DNA of 64,000 nt, taken from Lysobacteraceae bacterium NML93-0793. GTDB taxonomy: Bacteria; Pseudomonadota; Gammaproteobacteria; Xanthomonadales; Xanthomonadaceae. The position numbers and the translations under genes were made by a program. Position 1 is the stretch's first letter, and every line of letters begins with the position of its first letter. Under the pieces are notes generated by a model that was not told the origin of the DNA, searched no databases, and saw only the letters and a program-made list of their open reading frames with translations. The stretch is taken from positions 1 to 64,000 of the forward strand of contig NTJG01000016.1 of NCBI GenBank assembly GCA_002324875.1, given 5' to 3'. Below are positions 1-8,891 of the stretch, in pieces.

Positions 1-492
1 CTGGGCGTTGGCACCCGCACCGGCGGCCGTGGCATTCGCCGCGGTGGCGCGTGCATTCGCGCCCAGCGCGCTCGCACTGGTCGTGGTCGCCTGCGCCGAG
101 GCCCCCAGGCTCACGGTATTGGGCGCCGAGGCATTGGCGGCCGCGCCGATGGCGACGGCCTGCGCGCCGGTGGCGCGTGCCTCGGTCCCGATCGCCACCG
201 CGTTGACGCCGCTGGCCACCGCGCTGCCGTCGACGGCGCAGCGATCGACCAGCGGCCAGCTTGCGACCACGCAGGGACCGCTGTCGCCGATCGCGACCGA
301 CTGCGCGAGTGCACCCGGCGCCGCCAGTCCGAACAGCACCGCACCCAGCGCCACCGGCAGGCCGGCACGCGTCTGGCGCTGCACGGTGCCGACGCCTGCG
401 CCGGCGCCCACGCTGTCGCCCGAGGCGAATTCCGATGCGACGACGAGCTGACCGAGTGCCTTGTTCCAGACCTTGCGATAGATGCGATTCAT
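1..492 (-). CDS. Trimeric autotransporter adhesin, N-terminal part (runs off the left edge)
   Basis: The minus-strand frame from the ATG at 490-492 is open for 164 codons to the window edge. Residues 1-23 have the form of the extended signal peptide region of large type V secretion proteins (MNRIYRKVWNKALGQLVV...). A hydrophobic signal core ending ALAQ follows at about residues 48-65. Then come YadA-head-like repeats with VAIG, SLGA and ALGA units and many Ala, Thr and Asn residues. Trimeric autotransporters (type Vc) are surface adhesins made of a repetitive passenger and a C-terminal beta-barrel anchor; the stalk and anchor would lie left of the window. An AAGGA motif about 11 nt upstream supports the start. 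The family call is firm; the ligand is unknown. Confidence 0.85.
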   Translation of the reverse strand, partial: MNRIYRKVWNKALGQLVVASEFASGDSVGAGAGVGTVQRQTRAGLPVALGAVLFGLAAPGALAQSVAIGDSGPCVVASWPLVDRCAVDGSAVASGVNAVAIGTEARATGAQAVAIGAAANASAPNTVSLGASAQATTTSASALGANARATAANATAAGAGANAQ

Positions 493-692
493 CGAATTCA
501 GTTCCTTGTCTCGAGTGATGAGGCGGCGCGTGTGACCGACATCCCGTTTCCGGGGTGCGCGCATGGGAAAGACGGGCGGCGTGCAGGGATTGGCCTGTCT
601 GCGACGGGAATACGTCGCACTTGACGTGCGGTCTCGCAGAATCCGGCCAAAACTGAACACCCCCCAACTGAAACGCCGTCCGCCGATACTCG

Positions 693-713
693 GACTGACA
701 CAGCGCGTCAGTC
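693..713. repeat. Inverted repeat upstream of the adhesin gene
   Basis: GACTGAC and GTCAGTC are perfect 7-bp arms separated by 7 bp, about 200 bp upstream of the adhesin start. It could be an operator or a chance palindrome; nothing else in the window shows the same arms. Confidence 0.3.
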
Positions 714-910
714 AATACCCAAAGTCGCATTCAGGTGAAGAACGCGTCGCGACATCTAGTGCCCGCATTGGTCACATCGATGGCGGCGCGTCGATTTTCC
801 GACGCGGCATGCGTCTCAATTCAGGGGTGTTCAGGGTCGCACAGCGCCGCTGTGACGGGTTTGGCAGCCACCCGCGATCGATAGCTCGCGCCTATTGAAA
901 TCACGCGGCC

Positions 911-936
911 AAAAAAAGGCCCGCACGCGGCGGGCC
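911..936 (-). terminator. Rho-independent terminator of purL
   Basis: Read on the minus strand, a 7-bp GC stem (GGCCCGC/GCGGGCC, loop of 5) is followed by a run of seven T. It starts about 25 bp past the purL stop codon. Confidence 0.85.
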
Positions 937-961
937 TCTTCGATGCCTTGGTGTCTCGGAA

Positions 962-3900
962 TCAGCCGAGCGCGTGTCGCGCATTCCTGAACATGCGCAT
1001 CCAGGGACTGTCATCCGGCCAGCCCGCGGGTGCCCAGCTCAGATTGGCGGTGCGCAGGGTGCGTTCGGGATGCGGCATCAGGATCGTCGCCCGGCCGTCG
1101 GACGAGGTCAGGCCGGCGATCGCATCTTCCGAGCCGTTGGGATTGGCCGGATACGCGAGCGCGGGCACGCCATCGCCGTCGACATAACGCAGCGCCACGT
1201 GTGCGGCGGACCGATCCGGCGCGCTGTCGAACTGCACGCGCCCCTCGCCGTGCGCGATGGCGACGGGCAGGCGCGAGCCCGCCATGCCGGCGAAGAACAG
1301 CGACGGCGAGTCGTTCACCTCGAGCAGGCCGAAGCGGGCTTCGAACTGCTCGCTGCGGTTGCGCAGCAGACGTGGCCAATGCCCGGCACCCGGGATGATC
1401 TGCCGGAGCTGGGACAGCATCTGGCAGCCGTTGCACACGCCCAGCGAGAACGTGTCCTCGCGGCCGAAGAACGCGGCGAACGCATCGCGCAGCGCCTCGC
1501 GCTCCAGCACCGACGTGGCCCAGCCGCGACCGGCCCCCAGCACGTCGCCGTAGCTGAAGCCGCCGCAGGCGACCAGGCCCTGCATCGAGGCCAGATCCGC
1601 ACGGCCCTCGATCAGATCGCTCATGTGCACGTCGATCGCCGCGAAGCCGGCGCGGTCGAACGCGGCTGCCATCTCGATCTGGCCGTTGACGCCCTGCTCG
1701 CGCAGGATCGCGACGCGCGGACGCGCGCCTGTCGACACGAACGGCGCCGCCACATCGTCGGCCGGATCGAACGTCAGCACCGGCTTGAGTCCGGGCGCAG
1801 TGAAATCACGTGCGGCCAGGCGCTCTTCCTCGGCGCTCTGCGGGTTGTCGCGCAGCGCCTGCATCGCATGGGTCACCGACCACCACGCATCGAACAGCGC
1901 CTCCCAATGCCATTCGGCGAGACGTTCGTCGCCGTCGTGCACCCGGATCCGCGGCGCGCTGGTGGGCCGGGCGATGCGCTGCGCGCATTCGATCAGGCCG
2001 TGCCGTGCGACCAGATCGGCGAACTCCGCCCGATCCTCTGCCGCGATCTGCACCACGGCGCCGAGTTCTTCCGAAAACAGGGTCCGCACCGCATCGCGGC
2101 CGCGCTCGTCGCCCCAGCCCTCGAGGTCGATGTCGAGGCCCAGGTGCGAGCAGAACGCCATTTCGCACAGGGTGGCGAACGCGCCGCCGTCGGAGCGGTC
2201 GTGGTAGGCGAGCAGCAGCCCGGCCTCGCGCGCATCGCAGATCAGTTCGAAGAACGCCTTGAGCCGGCTGCCGTCGTCGACATCCGGACAGGCGCCACCG
2301 AACGCGCCGAAGCACTGCGCGAGCACCGAGCCGCCGATGCGCTGCTTGCCCGCGCCCAGCCCGATCAACCACAGCTCGGTATCGGACTCGCGCGAAAGCA
2401 GCGGCGTCAACTGCGCGCGCACGTCGGTCACCGGCGCGAACGCACTGATCACCAGCGACACCGGGGACACCACCTTGTGGGTGCGGTGCGTGGTCATTGG
2501 TGATTGGTGATTCGAAGGGGTGGAGCCGTCGATCGATGCCGTCTGCTCCGCACCAATCACCAATTCCGAATCACCAATCACGGCTTCTTGCCACTGCGCC
2601 TGCATCGACAGCGAGTCCTTGCCCACCGGGATCGAGAGATCCAGCGACGGGCACAGGTCCATGGCGATCGCGTGCACCGCATCGAACAGCCGCGCCTCTT
2701 CGCCCGCGTGGCCTGCAGCGGCCATCCAGTTCGCCGACAGCTTCACCCGGTGCAGCGTTTCGACCGGCGCAGCGCACAGGTTGGTGATCGCTTCGCCGAC
2801 GGCCATGCGCGCGGCCGCGGCCGAGTCGATCAATGCCAGCGGTGTGCGCTCGCCGATCGCCATCGCTTCACCGGCGAAGCCTTCGAAGTCCGACAGCGTG
2901 ATCGCACAGTCGGCGACCGGCAGCTGCCACGGACCGACCATCTGGTCGCGCGCGGTCAGGCCGCCGACGCTGCGGTCGCCGATGGTGACCAGGAAGGATT
3001 TCGACGCGACGGTCGGATGCGCGAGTACGCGCAGACCCGCCTCGTGCAGATCGATCTCGCGGGTCGCCAGCTTCGGCCAGCGATGCGCGTCCAGACGCTC
3101 GGCATCGCGGTGCATCTTCGGCGGCTTGCCGAACAGCAGGTCCATCGGCAGGTCGATCGGGTGCGGGCCGGCGAGCTGCGTCGGGCTGGAGGTGCCGTCC
3201 GCCGGGAGCACGCCGTAGCCGACCGTCAGGTGCTCCTCGGCGGTCGCCACGCCGACCACCGCGAACGGGCAGCGCTCGCGCGCACACAGCGCGGTGAAGT
3301 CGTCCACACGGTCCTGCGGAATGCCGAGGACGTAGCGCTCCTGCGATTCGTTGCACCACAGCTGCATCGGCGACAGCGACGGATCGTCGCTGGGCACGCG
3401 GCCCAGATCGATGATCCCGCCGACGCCCGAGTCGTGCAGCAGTTCGGGAATCGCGTTCGACAGGCCGCCTGCGCCGACGTCGTGGAACCACAGGATCGGA
3501 TTGCGCTCGCCCAGTGCCACGCAGCGGTCGATGACCTCCTGGCAGCGGCGTTCCATTTCCGGGTTGTCGCGCTGCACGGAGGCGAAGTCGAGATCCTCGG
3601 CGCTTTCGCCCGAGGCGACGGAACTCGCCGCGCCGCCGCCGAGGCCGATCAGCATCGCCGGCCCACCCAGTACGACGACGGCGTCGCCCGGCGACAGCGT
3701 CTTCTTCTCGACCATCGCGCGATCGATCGCGCCGAGACCACCGGCGAGCATGATCGGCTTGTCGTAGCCGCGCACCAGGCCGTCGTCGCCTTCCGGCAGT
3801 TCGAAGCTGCGGAAATAGCCGAGCAGGTTCGGCCGGCCGAATTCGTTGTTGAACGCGGCGCCGCCGAGCGGGCCGTCGAGCATGATCTCCAGCGCCGGTG

Positions 3901-4960
3901 CCATGCGCGGATTCAGCGCGCGCACGCCCTCCCAGGGCTGCGGCAGCGTGGGAATGCGCAGATGCGAGACCGAGAACCCCGTGAGGCCGGCCTTGGGCTT
4001 GCCGCCGCGGCCGGTCGCGCCTTCGTCGCGGATCTCGCCACCGGCGCCGGTAGCCGCGCCGGCGAACGGCGAGATCGCGGTCGGATGGTTGTGCGTCTCG
4101 ACCTTGATGCAGAACGCGCTCTCGACCAGCGGCTCGCTGCGGTATTCGAACGACACCGGATCGGGCCGGAAGCGGCGCGCCGGATAGCCTTCCACCACGG
4201 CCGCGTTGTCGCTGTAGGCCGAGAGCGTGTGTTCCGGCGTCTGCGCATGCGTGTGCCGGATCATCCGGAACAGCGACTGCGGCTGCGCTTCGCCGTCGAT
4301 GGTCCACGAGGCGTTGAAGATCTTGTGCCGGCAGTGCTCGGAATTGGCCTGCGCGAACATCATCAGCTCGACGTCGGCTGGATCACGGCCGAGCGCGCCG
4401 AAGCGCTCGCGCAGGTAGGCGATCTCGTCGTCGGCCAGCGCCAGCCCGAGGCGCGCGTTCGCGGCCTCGAGATCGTCGAGCGCGATGCGTTCGACATCGC
4501 CGCGCGGCGGCACCGCGAACAGCGCATCGGCCTCGGCGACGTCGTCGAGCAGCGACTGGGTCATCGGATCATGCAGCTGCCGGTCGACCGCGGCTGCGAC
4601 GCCGGCGGCGTCCGGCCACCCCTGCAGGTCGATCCGCAGACCGCGCTCGACGCGGCGCACCGGCAGACCGGCCCCGCGGAGCAGTTCGGTCGACTTGCTG
4701 GCCCAGGGCGAAATGGTGCCCAGACGCGTCGAGACGATGCGCGAGACCACGCCTTCGGCCGGCGCCGCGACCGGGCCGGCATCGACCTCGAGAATCCGAC
4801 GCAACGTGGCGTCGTCGGGCACCTGCCCGGGCTCGGCCTCGACGAAGTAGACGTGCCAGGCGTCCACGATCCGCAGATCGGGCGCCACTGCGCGCAGACG
4901 CGCTTCAAGCCGTTCGCGGCGGAACGGCGACAGGGCCTGCTGGCCCTCGAGGACGATCAT
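962..4960 (-). CDS. purL: Phosphoribosylformylglycinamidine synthase (single-chain PurL)
   Basis: Converts FGAR, glutamine and ATP to FGAM in de novo purine synthesis in the cytoplasm. The 1332-residue product is the long, fused form of enteric bacteria: N-terminal PurS-like region, two synthase (AIRS-like) domains, and a C-terminal glutaminase domain with GVCNGCQM (nucleophile Cys1176) and the His1297/Glu1299 pair in HPER. An insert of about 31 residues relative to E. coli PurL (remembered, not aligned by program) covers roughly residues 793-822, just before [15 protein letters not shown]. It is encoded by the inverted-repeat element at 2497-2583, in frame. The gene stands alone with its own terminator. 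Confidence 0.97.
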   Translation of the reverse strand: MIVLEGQQALSPFRRERLEARLRAVAPDLRIVDAWHVYFVEAEPGQVPDDATLRRILEVDAGPVAAPAEGVVSRIVSTRLGTISPWASKSTELLRGAGLPVRRVERGLRIDLQGWPDAAGVAAAVDRQLHDPMTQSLLDDVAEADALFAVPPRGDVERIALDDLEAANARLGLALADDEIAYLRERFGALGRDPADVELMMFAQANSEHCRHKIFNASWTIDGEAQPQSLFRMIRHTHAQTPEHTLSAYSDNAAVVEGYPARRFRPDPVSFEYRSEPLVESAFCIKVETHNHPTAISPFAGAATGAGGEIRDEGATGRGGKPKAGLTGFSVSHLRIPTLPQPWEGVRALNPRMAPALEIMLDGPLGGAAFNNEFGRPNLLGYFRSFELPEGDDGLVRGYDKPIMLAGGLGAIDRAMVEKKTLSPGDAVVVLGGPAMLIGLGGGAASSVASGESAEDLDFASVQRDNPEMERRCQEVIDRCVALGERNPILWFHDVGAGGLSNAIPELLHDSGVGGIIDLGRVPSDDPSLSPMQLWCNESQERYVLGIPQDRVDDFTALCARERCPFAVVGVATAEEHLTVGYGVLPADGTSSPTQLAGPHPIDLPMDLLFGKPPKMHRDAERLDAHRWPKLATREIDLHEAGLRVLAHPTVASKSFLVTIGDRSVGGLTARDQMVGPWQLPVADCAITLSDFEGFAGEAMAIGERTPLALIDSAAAARMAVGEAITNLCAAPVETLHRVKLSANWMAAAGHAGEEARLFDAVHAIAMDLCPSLDLSIPVGKDSLSMQAQWQEAVIGDSELVIGAEQTASIDGSTPSNHQSPMTTHRTHKVVSPVSLVISAFAPVTDVRAQLTPLLSRESDTELWLIGLGAGKQRIGGSVLAQCFGAFGGACPDVDDGSRLKAFFELICDAREAGLLLAYHDRSDGGAFATLCEMAFCSHLGLDIDLEGWGDERGRDAVRTLFSEELGAVVQIAAEDRAEFADLVARHGLIECAQRIARPTSAPRIRVHDGDERLAEWHWEALFDAWWSVTHAMQALRDNPQSAEEERLAARDFTAPGLKPVLTFDPADDVAAPFVSTGARPRVAILREQGVNGQIEMAAAFDRAGFAAIDVHMSDLIEGRADLASMQGLVACGGFSYGDVLGAGRGWATSVLEREALRDAFAAFFGREDTFSLGVCNGCQMLSQLRQIIPGAGHWPRLLRNRSEQFEARFGLLEVNDSPSLFFAGMAGSRLPVAIAHGEGRVQFDSAPDRSAAHVALRYVDGDGVPALAYPANPNGSEDAIAGLTSSDGRATILMPHPERTLRTANLSWAPAGWPDDSPWMRMFRNARHALG
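2497..2583. repeat. Heptad-repeat inverted element inside purL, in frame
   Basis: The left arm at 2497-2514 is made of GTGATTG and GTGATTC-type units; the right arm at 2551-2583 is their reverse complement with one irregular unit. A spacer of 36 bp separates them. The 87 bp equal 29 codons and leave the frame open, adding a polar stretch to PurL. The arms match those at 13203-13302 and 36732-36849. Confidence 0.85.
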
Positions 4961-5052
4961 GTCCGGGGAAACCGTGTTTCAGGGCCGGCCATTGTAGCCA
5001 ATGGCCAGCATCGCCGCCCCGCTGGCGGCTGTCTGCAACGCGACGGGGCGCC

Positions 5053-5862
5053 TCAGCGGCTGCCGCCGCCCTCGGCTTCGAGCCGCTGCAACGCCGACAG
5101 CAGGGCGTCGGGCGGCATGTAACCCGGCATCTGGGTGCCGTCCTCGGCCACGATCATCGGCGTGCCGGTCAGGCCGGCGCGCTGGCCCAGGGCGTAGTGC
5201 GCACCGACCGGGTTCTCGCACGTCTTCGGCGGCACGCGGCGGCCGGACTTGGCATCGGTCAGCGCCTGACGACGGTCGTCTGCACACCACACCGACTCCA
5301 TCAGGCGGAAATCCTCACTGCCCGGGCCCATGCGCGGAAACGCGAGGTATTCGATCGCGATGCCCAGCTTGTTGTAGCCGGCGATCTCCTCGTGCAGCCG
5401 GCGGCAATAGCCGCACTCGACGTCGGTGAACACCGAGACCGTGTACTTGGGATTGGCCGGCGCGAAGATGATCCGCTGGTCCTCCGGGACCTCGGACAGC
5501 AGCCGCTTGCGCAGCAGCGACAGCCCGGCCTGGCTGAGATCGCGCTTTTCTTCGGCATCGAACAGGCTGCCCTGCAGGACGTAGCGGCCGTCGTCGCTCA
5601 CGTACAGCACCTGGCCGGCCACGATGACTTCCTGGAAGCCCGGAAGCGGCGCGTCGGACACGCTTTCGATGCCGACCCGCGGATTGATCGAGAGGATCGC
5701 ATTGCGCGCCTTGGCCGCCGGCGAGCCGGGCGAGGCGTCCTCGGCCGCGGTGACTGTGCTGGGCGCGGCCTCGGCCGCGGGCGCCGCCGCGTCCGGACTG
5801 GTGCCCTGGGCGCAGGCGGACAGGCTGAAGGCGCTGAACAGCGCGAACACGTATCGCTTCAT
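5053..5862 (-). CDS. dsbC: Thiol:disulfide interchange protein DsbC
   Basis: A periplasmic disulfide isomerase kept reduced by DsbD, for which there is a gene at 38515. The 269-residue product starts with a signal whose LSAC ending (Cys17) looks like a lipobox, followed by a low-complexity Ala/Pro linker to about residue 50. A DsbC-type dimerisation domain comes next, then a thioredoxin fold with the active site CGYC (Cys150, Cys153) and a second cysteine pair near 193 and 216. A cis-Pro motif GTPM is present. Adjacent xerD-dsbC order is also found in E. coli. A membrane-anchored DsbC would differ from soluble E. coli DsbC, but the lipobox is only a visual call. Confidence 0.93.
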   Translation of the reverse strand: MKRYVFALFSAFSLSACAQGTSPDAAAPAAEAAPSTVTAAEDASPGSPAAKARNAILSINPRVGIESVSDAPLPGFQEVIVAGQVLYVSDDGRYVLQGSLFDAEEKRDLSQAGLSLLRKRLLSEVPEDQRIIFAPANPKYTVSVFTDVECGYCRRLHEEIAGYNKLGIAIEYLAFPRMGPGSEDFRLMESVWCADDRRQALTDAKSGRRVPPKTCENPVGAHYALGQRAGLTGTPMIVAEDGTQMPGYMPPDALLSALQRLEAEGGGSR

Positions 5863-6365
5863 CGATTCTTGCGACCAACGGCGGAGGCACCTCCGGGGCT
5901 GGCAATTCTGGCACGAAGCGACAGGGCGGTCCGACGCCGGCCCCGATCGCCGGGTTCCCGTTCATGCCCTGCGGGCGTGACGCGGCCGTCGCGACGTCGG
6001 CGCCCGGCTGCGGCCTGTGGCCCTGGACTGGCGGATGACGACGCGCTCGACGTTCCGCCATGGCGCCGTCAGGCGAGGCCCCCGAAAAGAGGCCTCCAGC
6101 GAATGCGCGCAGTGCAAGTGCGGAGGAGCCCGGGCTGGACACCGCCGCATGGGCGGGATCGATTCGATCGTCCGGTGGAGCCCCGCGGGCACCGGGCGAT
6201 ACCTGCAACCACAGCGCGGGATGGCCGCCAGTCCAGCCCGGGATACCGGCCACGTGCGGTGAACGGAAGGGTGTGGCCGGACCGTCGATTGATCGCCATT
6301 TCGCACCTGCAAAAGCACTTGGGTTCTTTGCAGCTGCTGCGTCATGGGTATGGACCGAATGCCAC
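5863..6365. other. Non-coding stretch upstream of dsbC
   Basis: About 500 bp of GC-rich sequence. Several short open frames exist on both strands, but none has a ribosome binding site or a recognisable product. The dsbC promoter should lie at its left end. It leads into the tandem hairpin array. Confidence 0.5.
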
Positions 6366-6387
6366 CTGGTGACTCGTCGCCTGTCCC

Positions 6388-6830
6388 GCCCGGCGAGACA
6401 CGCCGGACGTTCGTGCGTGCGCTGTCAGCGATCGAGGTGCCATCGGCTTACAGGCCCAGGCGCTCGCCCGGCCTCGCGAAGCACGCGAGGCGTTCGCGCG
6501 TGCGCGCGGGCGGTCGAGGTGCGACCGGCTCACAGACCCGACGCTCGCCCGGCCTCGCGCAGCACGCGAGGCGTTCGGCGCACCCGCGCGGTCGGCGTCG
6601 ACTTCGTGCCGATGCATTGAGGCATCGCCCGCCCGGCCCGGCGAAGCACGCCGGGCGTTCGCGCGTGCGCGAGCGGGCGATCGATCCTCCATCGGCTCAT
6701 AGTCCAGGCGCTCGCCCGGCCTCGCGAAGCACGCGAGGCGTTCGGCGCACCCGCGCGGTCGGCGTCGACTTCGTGCCGATGCATTGAGGCATCGCCCGCC
6801 CGGCCCGGCGAAGCACGCCGGGCGTTCGCG
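6388..6830. repeat. Tandem array of six hairpin repeats, period 81-84 bp
   Basis: Six units have hairpin stems starting near 6389, 6472, 6553, 6637, 6720 and 6804. Each has a 6-bp stem, a 7-nt loop (GAAGCAC in four of six) and a following CGTTCG or similar. Stems alternate between CCCGGC/GCCGGG and CCTCGC/GCGAGG, so both sides change together. Sequence from about 6543 to 6672 is repeated at about 6711 to 6840, showing recent tandem duplication. The array lies between the 3' end of xerD (6866) and dsbC. Confidence 0.85.
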
Positions 6831-6865
6831 CGTGCGCGAGCCGATGGCTCGCAAGCCGCACGCGC

Positions 6866-7849
6866 TCACCCCCTCGGGTGGTGGGTGGTGTGGAGGCGTT
6901 TGAGCTGTTCGCGGGCGACGAGCGTGTAGATCTGGGTCGTCGACAGCGAACTGTGCCCAAGCAGCATCTGCAGCGCGCGCAGGTCGGCGCCGCGATTGAG
7001 CAGATGGGTGGCGAAGCTGTGGCGCAGGCCGTGCGGACTGACGCGCGTGGGGTCGATGCCGGCGGCCGCGGCATACCGCTTCACCAGCGCCCAGAACTGT
7101 TGCCGGCTCATCGCGGCGCGGTTCGCGGTCACGAACAGCGGCGTGTCGCCGTGCGCTCCGCCAGGCAGCGCGCGCCCGCCGGCCAGCACCGTGCGCGCCT
7201 CGTCGAGATAGCGTTGCAACCAGTGCTGCGCCTCCTCGCCCAGCGGCACCAGACGCGTGCGGCCGCCCTTGCCGGTCACGCGCAGCGCGCCCTGACGCAG
7301 GTTCACGCCATTGGCCGGCAGACCGGTCAGCTCGCTGACCCGCAGGCCGCAGGCGTACATCAGCTCGAGCATCGTGCGATCGCGCAGGCCCTCGGGCGTA
7401 CCGGGGTCGGGCGCATCGAGCAGCGCATCGATCTGCGACTCGCTCAGCGCCTTGGGCAGCGAACGCGGCAGCTTGGGCGGATCGAGGAGTGCGGTGGGAT
7501 CGTCGGCGCGCCCATGGCGGCGCTGGCGATCGGCGTAGAACGCGCGCAGCGCCGACAGCAACCGGGCATTGCTGCGCGGCGACCAGCCGTGGCGGGTGCG
7601 CCAGGCCAGATGCTCGAACAGCGCGGTGCGATCGGCATGCGCGATGCCGCCGTCACGACCGTCGCGCCAGCGCGCCAGGCCTTCGAGATCCCGCCGGTAC
7701 GCCGCCGCGGTCTGGGTAGCGATGCCGGTGTCGGCCCAGAACGCATCGAGGAAGCCTTCGATCGCCACGCGATCGTCGTCGCGCAAAGGCGGCAGTGCGG
7801 TCGCGAGCGCACGACGCTCGGCGGGTGTGGCGGCGATCGACATGCGCAC
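6866..7849 (-). CDS. xerD: Site-specific tyrosine recombinase XerD
   Basis: With XerC it resolves chromosome dimers at dif. The 327-residue product has an N-terminal SAM-like core-binding domain (about 28-115) and a C-terminal catalytic domain with all six expected residues: Arg170 in GLRVSEL, Lys194 in TGKGGR, His273 and Arg276 in HGLRHSFATHLL, His299 in GHSS, and Tyr308. The MSRQQFW motif and the C-terminal HTTHHPRG tail resemble XerD rather than XerC, and dsbC next door supports this. It may start at Met3 instead. Its 5' end is 32 bp from the divergent RDD gene, so the promoters must overlap. Confidence 0.92.
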   Translation of the reverse strand: MRMSIAATPAERRALATALPPLRDDDRVAIEGFLDAFWADTGIATQTAAAYRRDLEGLARWRDGRDGGIAHADRTALFEHLAWRTRHGWSPRSNARLLSALRAFYADRQRRHGRADDPTALLDPPKLPRSLPKALSESQIDALLDAPDPGTPEGLRDRTMLELMYACGLRVSELTGLPANGVNLRQGALRVTGKGGRTRLVPLGEEAQHWLQRYLDEARTVLAGGRALPGGAHGDTPLFVTANRAAMSRQQFWALVKRYAAAAGIDPTRVSPHGLRHSFATHLLNRGADLRALQMLLGHSSLSTTQIYTLVAREQLKRLHTTHHPRG

Positions 7850-7881
7850 AAGCTTAGCCGCCGCGCCGCTATGCTTCCGCG

Positions 7882-8361
7882 ATGTTGACGCCCACCGCTC
7901 CTGCCGTTGTGCACCCGCCGTGGATCGGCCGCCGCCTGCTCGCCCTGCTCTACGACCTGTGGCCGGTGATGGCGTTGTGGCTGCTGTTGTCGGCCGTCTT
8001 CACCGCCGGCTTCACTTTGCTCGGACGTCATGACCCGCACGAAAACATCGCCCCGCTCAGCTTCCTGCAGTGGCTGTTGTGGCTGTGCTGCTGGGGCGTC
8101 ACCGGACTGTACGCGGTGACCAGCTGGCGGCACGGCGGCCAGACGCTGGGCATGCGCCCGTGGCGGCTGCGCGTGCGCACGGCGGACGACGACCGACCGC
8201 GGGCCGGTGCACTGTGGCTGCGCTTCGCGGTCGGCACGCTGTCCCTGCTCGCCGGAGGTCTGGGCTTCTGGTGGGCCTGGATCGATCGCGATCGGCTGAC
8301 CTGGCACGACCGGGCCAGCGGCACGCGGGTCATGCGCGAGGCGCCGCGCAGCAGGGATTGA
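7882..8361 (+). CDS. RDD family membrane protein
   Basis: A 159-residue inner-membrane protein. Three or four hydrophobic segments are visible (about 21-48, 63-80, 110-130). The family's Arg/Asp pattern is seen in GRRLLALLYDLWPV at the start and in the region GGQTLGMRPWRLRV. RDD proteins are widespread; some have been linked to ion or osmolyte transport, but the job of this one is not known. Divergent from xerD and followed by repeats. Confidence 0.85.
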   Translation: MLTPTAPAVVHPPWIGRRLLALLYDLWPVMALWLLLSAVFTAGFTLLGRHDPHENIAPLSFLQWLLWLCCWGVTGLYAVTSWRHGGQTLGMRPWRLRVRTADDDRPRAGALWLRFAVGTLSLLAGGLGFWWAWIDRDRLTWHDRASGTRVMREAPRSRD

Positions 8362-8509
8362 AGGTTGCGCGCTGCCGGAGCCGCCGGGCGGCCGGGCGTC
8401 GTCGCTTCTAGCTGCGCAGGTGCGTCGCGTGCCGGTCGTGCGGGCCCGTCACGCAGCGACGGTCGAGGCGCTATCGGCGAAGAAAGGCCTGGAGAATTCC
8501 GCGCCTGAT

Positions 8510-8617
8510 CGTCATTCCCGCGGAGGCGGGAATCCAGCGCCTCCGGTTTTTCGGGGCATGACATCGCTGGATCCCCGCTTGGCCGGATATGCGTCCGTCG
8601 GGGGCCGCGGGATGACG
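8510..8617. repeat. MITE-like element with CGTCATTCCCGCG ends
   Basis: A 108-bp element starts with CGTCATTCCCGCGGAGGCGG and ends with its imperfect inverse (CCGCGGGATGACG). Inner arms GAATCCAGCG and CGCTGGATCC are also inverted. Elements with these ends are common in many proteobacterial genomes and are taken to be non-autonomous mobile or REP-like sequences. Confidence 0.7.
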
Positions 8618-8654
8618 GCCGTGATTCAGACCTTCCCTGACAGGCTTATCGCGC

Positions 8655-8853
8655 GTCCGGCCCGGCGAAGCACGCCGGGCGTTCGGCGCACCCGCGCGGC
8701 GGCAGTCGAAGCGCTATCGGCTCGTGGTTTCGGCGCGCGTCCCGCTTCGCGAAGCACGCGAGGCGTTCGGCCCCGTCACGCGGCGACAGTCGAGACGCTA
8801 TCGGCTCGTCAGTTTGGCGCGCGCCCGGCCCGGCGAAGCACGCCGGGCGTTCG
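8655..8853. repeat. Second tandem array of hairpin repeats, period 84 bp
   Basis: Three units have stems starting at 8661, 8745 and 8829, exactly 84 bp apart. All keep the loop GAAGCAC and the trailing GTTCGG. Outer units have CCCGGC/GCCGGG; the middle one has CTTCGC/GCGAGG, with one T-G wobble. The units also share a CTATCGGCTCGT block. A partial unit without the hairpin lies near 8440-8480. Same family as the array at 6388-6830, on the other side of xerD-RDD. Confidence 0.85.
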
Positions 8854-8891
8854 GCCCCGTCACGCGGCAGTGCCGCGTGAGCGACGGGGTC

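Larger units (their letters stand above)
493..961. other. Non-coding region between the adhesin gene and purL
   Basis: About 470 bp with no convincing gene. It holds the upstream region of the minus-strand adhesin gene, a 7-bp inverted repeat at 693-713, and the purL terminator at 911-936. The short open frames here have poor codon usage and no recognisable product. Confidence 0.6.

Noticed and set aside
2504..5122. Long plus-strand open frame opposite purL
   Set aside because: Antisense shadow of purL with no recognisable domain.
6530..7074. Minus-strand frames made of repeated RAGRA and ARTPGVLR units
   Set aside because: They are translations of the tandem hairpin array and of antisense xerD sequence; the repeat is constrained as a hairpin, not as protein.
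6388..8853. Possible CRISPR array
   Set aside because: The repeats are about 83 bp units with no short repeat/unique spacer layout, and no cas genes are present.
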